Part shown: one piece after another, positions 44,125 through 44,132 of the stretch | Position numbering within the stretch: the first letter of the stretch is position 1 | Layout: every line of letters begins with the position of its first letter | Assembly (NCBI GenBank): GCA_030726725.1 | Contig: JANRDC010000009.1 | Coordinates: 1 to 44,132 of the forward strand | Direction of reading: 5' to 3' | DNA: 44,132 bases | DNA from: Flavobacteriaceae bacterium | GTDB taxonomy: Bacteria; Bacteroidota; Bacteroidia; Flavobacteriales; Flavobacteriaceae | Position numbers and translations under genes: made by a program | Notes under the pieces: model-generated | The model's input: only the letters and a program-made list of their open reading frames with translations | The model's database searches: none | Told to the model about the DNA's origin: nothing

Positions 44125-44132
44125 TACACATC

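Overview
The window looks like a chromosomal core segment of a member of the Bacteroidota, most likely class Flavobacteriia or a close relative, with moderate G+C. The evidence is the gene families: a BlaI/M56 pair, a DUF2807 (GIN) protein, DUF4837, GH3 and DUF6909 proteins, and secreted M14, M1 and S8 peptidases. In addition, several genes have the Bacteroidota -7 promoter element TAnnTTTG, and Shine-Dalgarno sequences are lacking. I saw no prophage, transposase, CRISPR array or rRNA. Genes are tightly packed, many with ATGA-type stop/start overlaps.

Layout. 0-6.4 kb: an autoregulated BlaI repressor and M56 sensor peptidase, a secreted M14 carboxypeptidase, a lipoprotein esterase and a CAU-anticodon tRNA. 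6.5-13.4 kb: methylmalonyl-CoA epimerase, rbfA, a LolC/E-like permease, then leftward cation/proton antiporter, lepA and dus. 13.4-19 kb: a rightward run of metallo-beta-lactamase-fold hydrolase, S8 protease, M1 aminopeptidase, rnpA and a DUF3050 protein, whose end overlaps the end of an ElaA-like acetyltransferase gene. 19-21.2 kb: leftward rpiB, a CDF transporter and the acetyltransferase, then a 464-bp AT-rich gap with DnaA-box-like words. 21.2-24.7 kb: rnr, a DUF2807 protein, a LysE transporter and tRNA-Cys. 24.7-32.7 kb: glnS, folB, an SPFH protein, gltX, ybeY, mnmG and a methyltransferase, with two perfect 16-bp parS-type palindromes bracketing mnmG. 32.8-38.1 kb: holB, pgk, an MltD-like transglycosylase, DUF4837 and tatA. 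38.1-44.1 kb: an operon of M23 peptidase, GH3, DUF6909, rfbB and rfbA that continues past the window.

How it fits together. Most genes serve translation and RNA (rbfA, lepA, dus, rnpA, rnr, glnS, gltX, ybeY, mnmG, two tRNAs), replication and segregation (holB, parS sites, a possible origin) or the cell envelope. The points most worth following are the parS pair with the nearby candidate oriC, the GH3-DUF6909 pair in which DUF6909 appears to carry a nucleoside-phosphorylase-like C-terminal domain, and a set of genes whose -7 element ends only 4-6 bases before the start codon, suggesting leaderless mRNAs.
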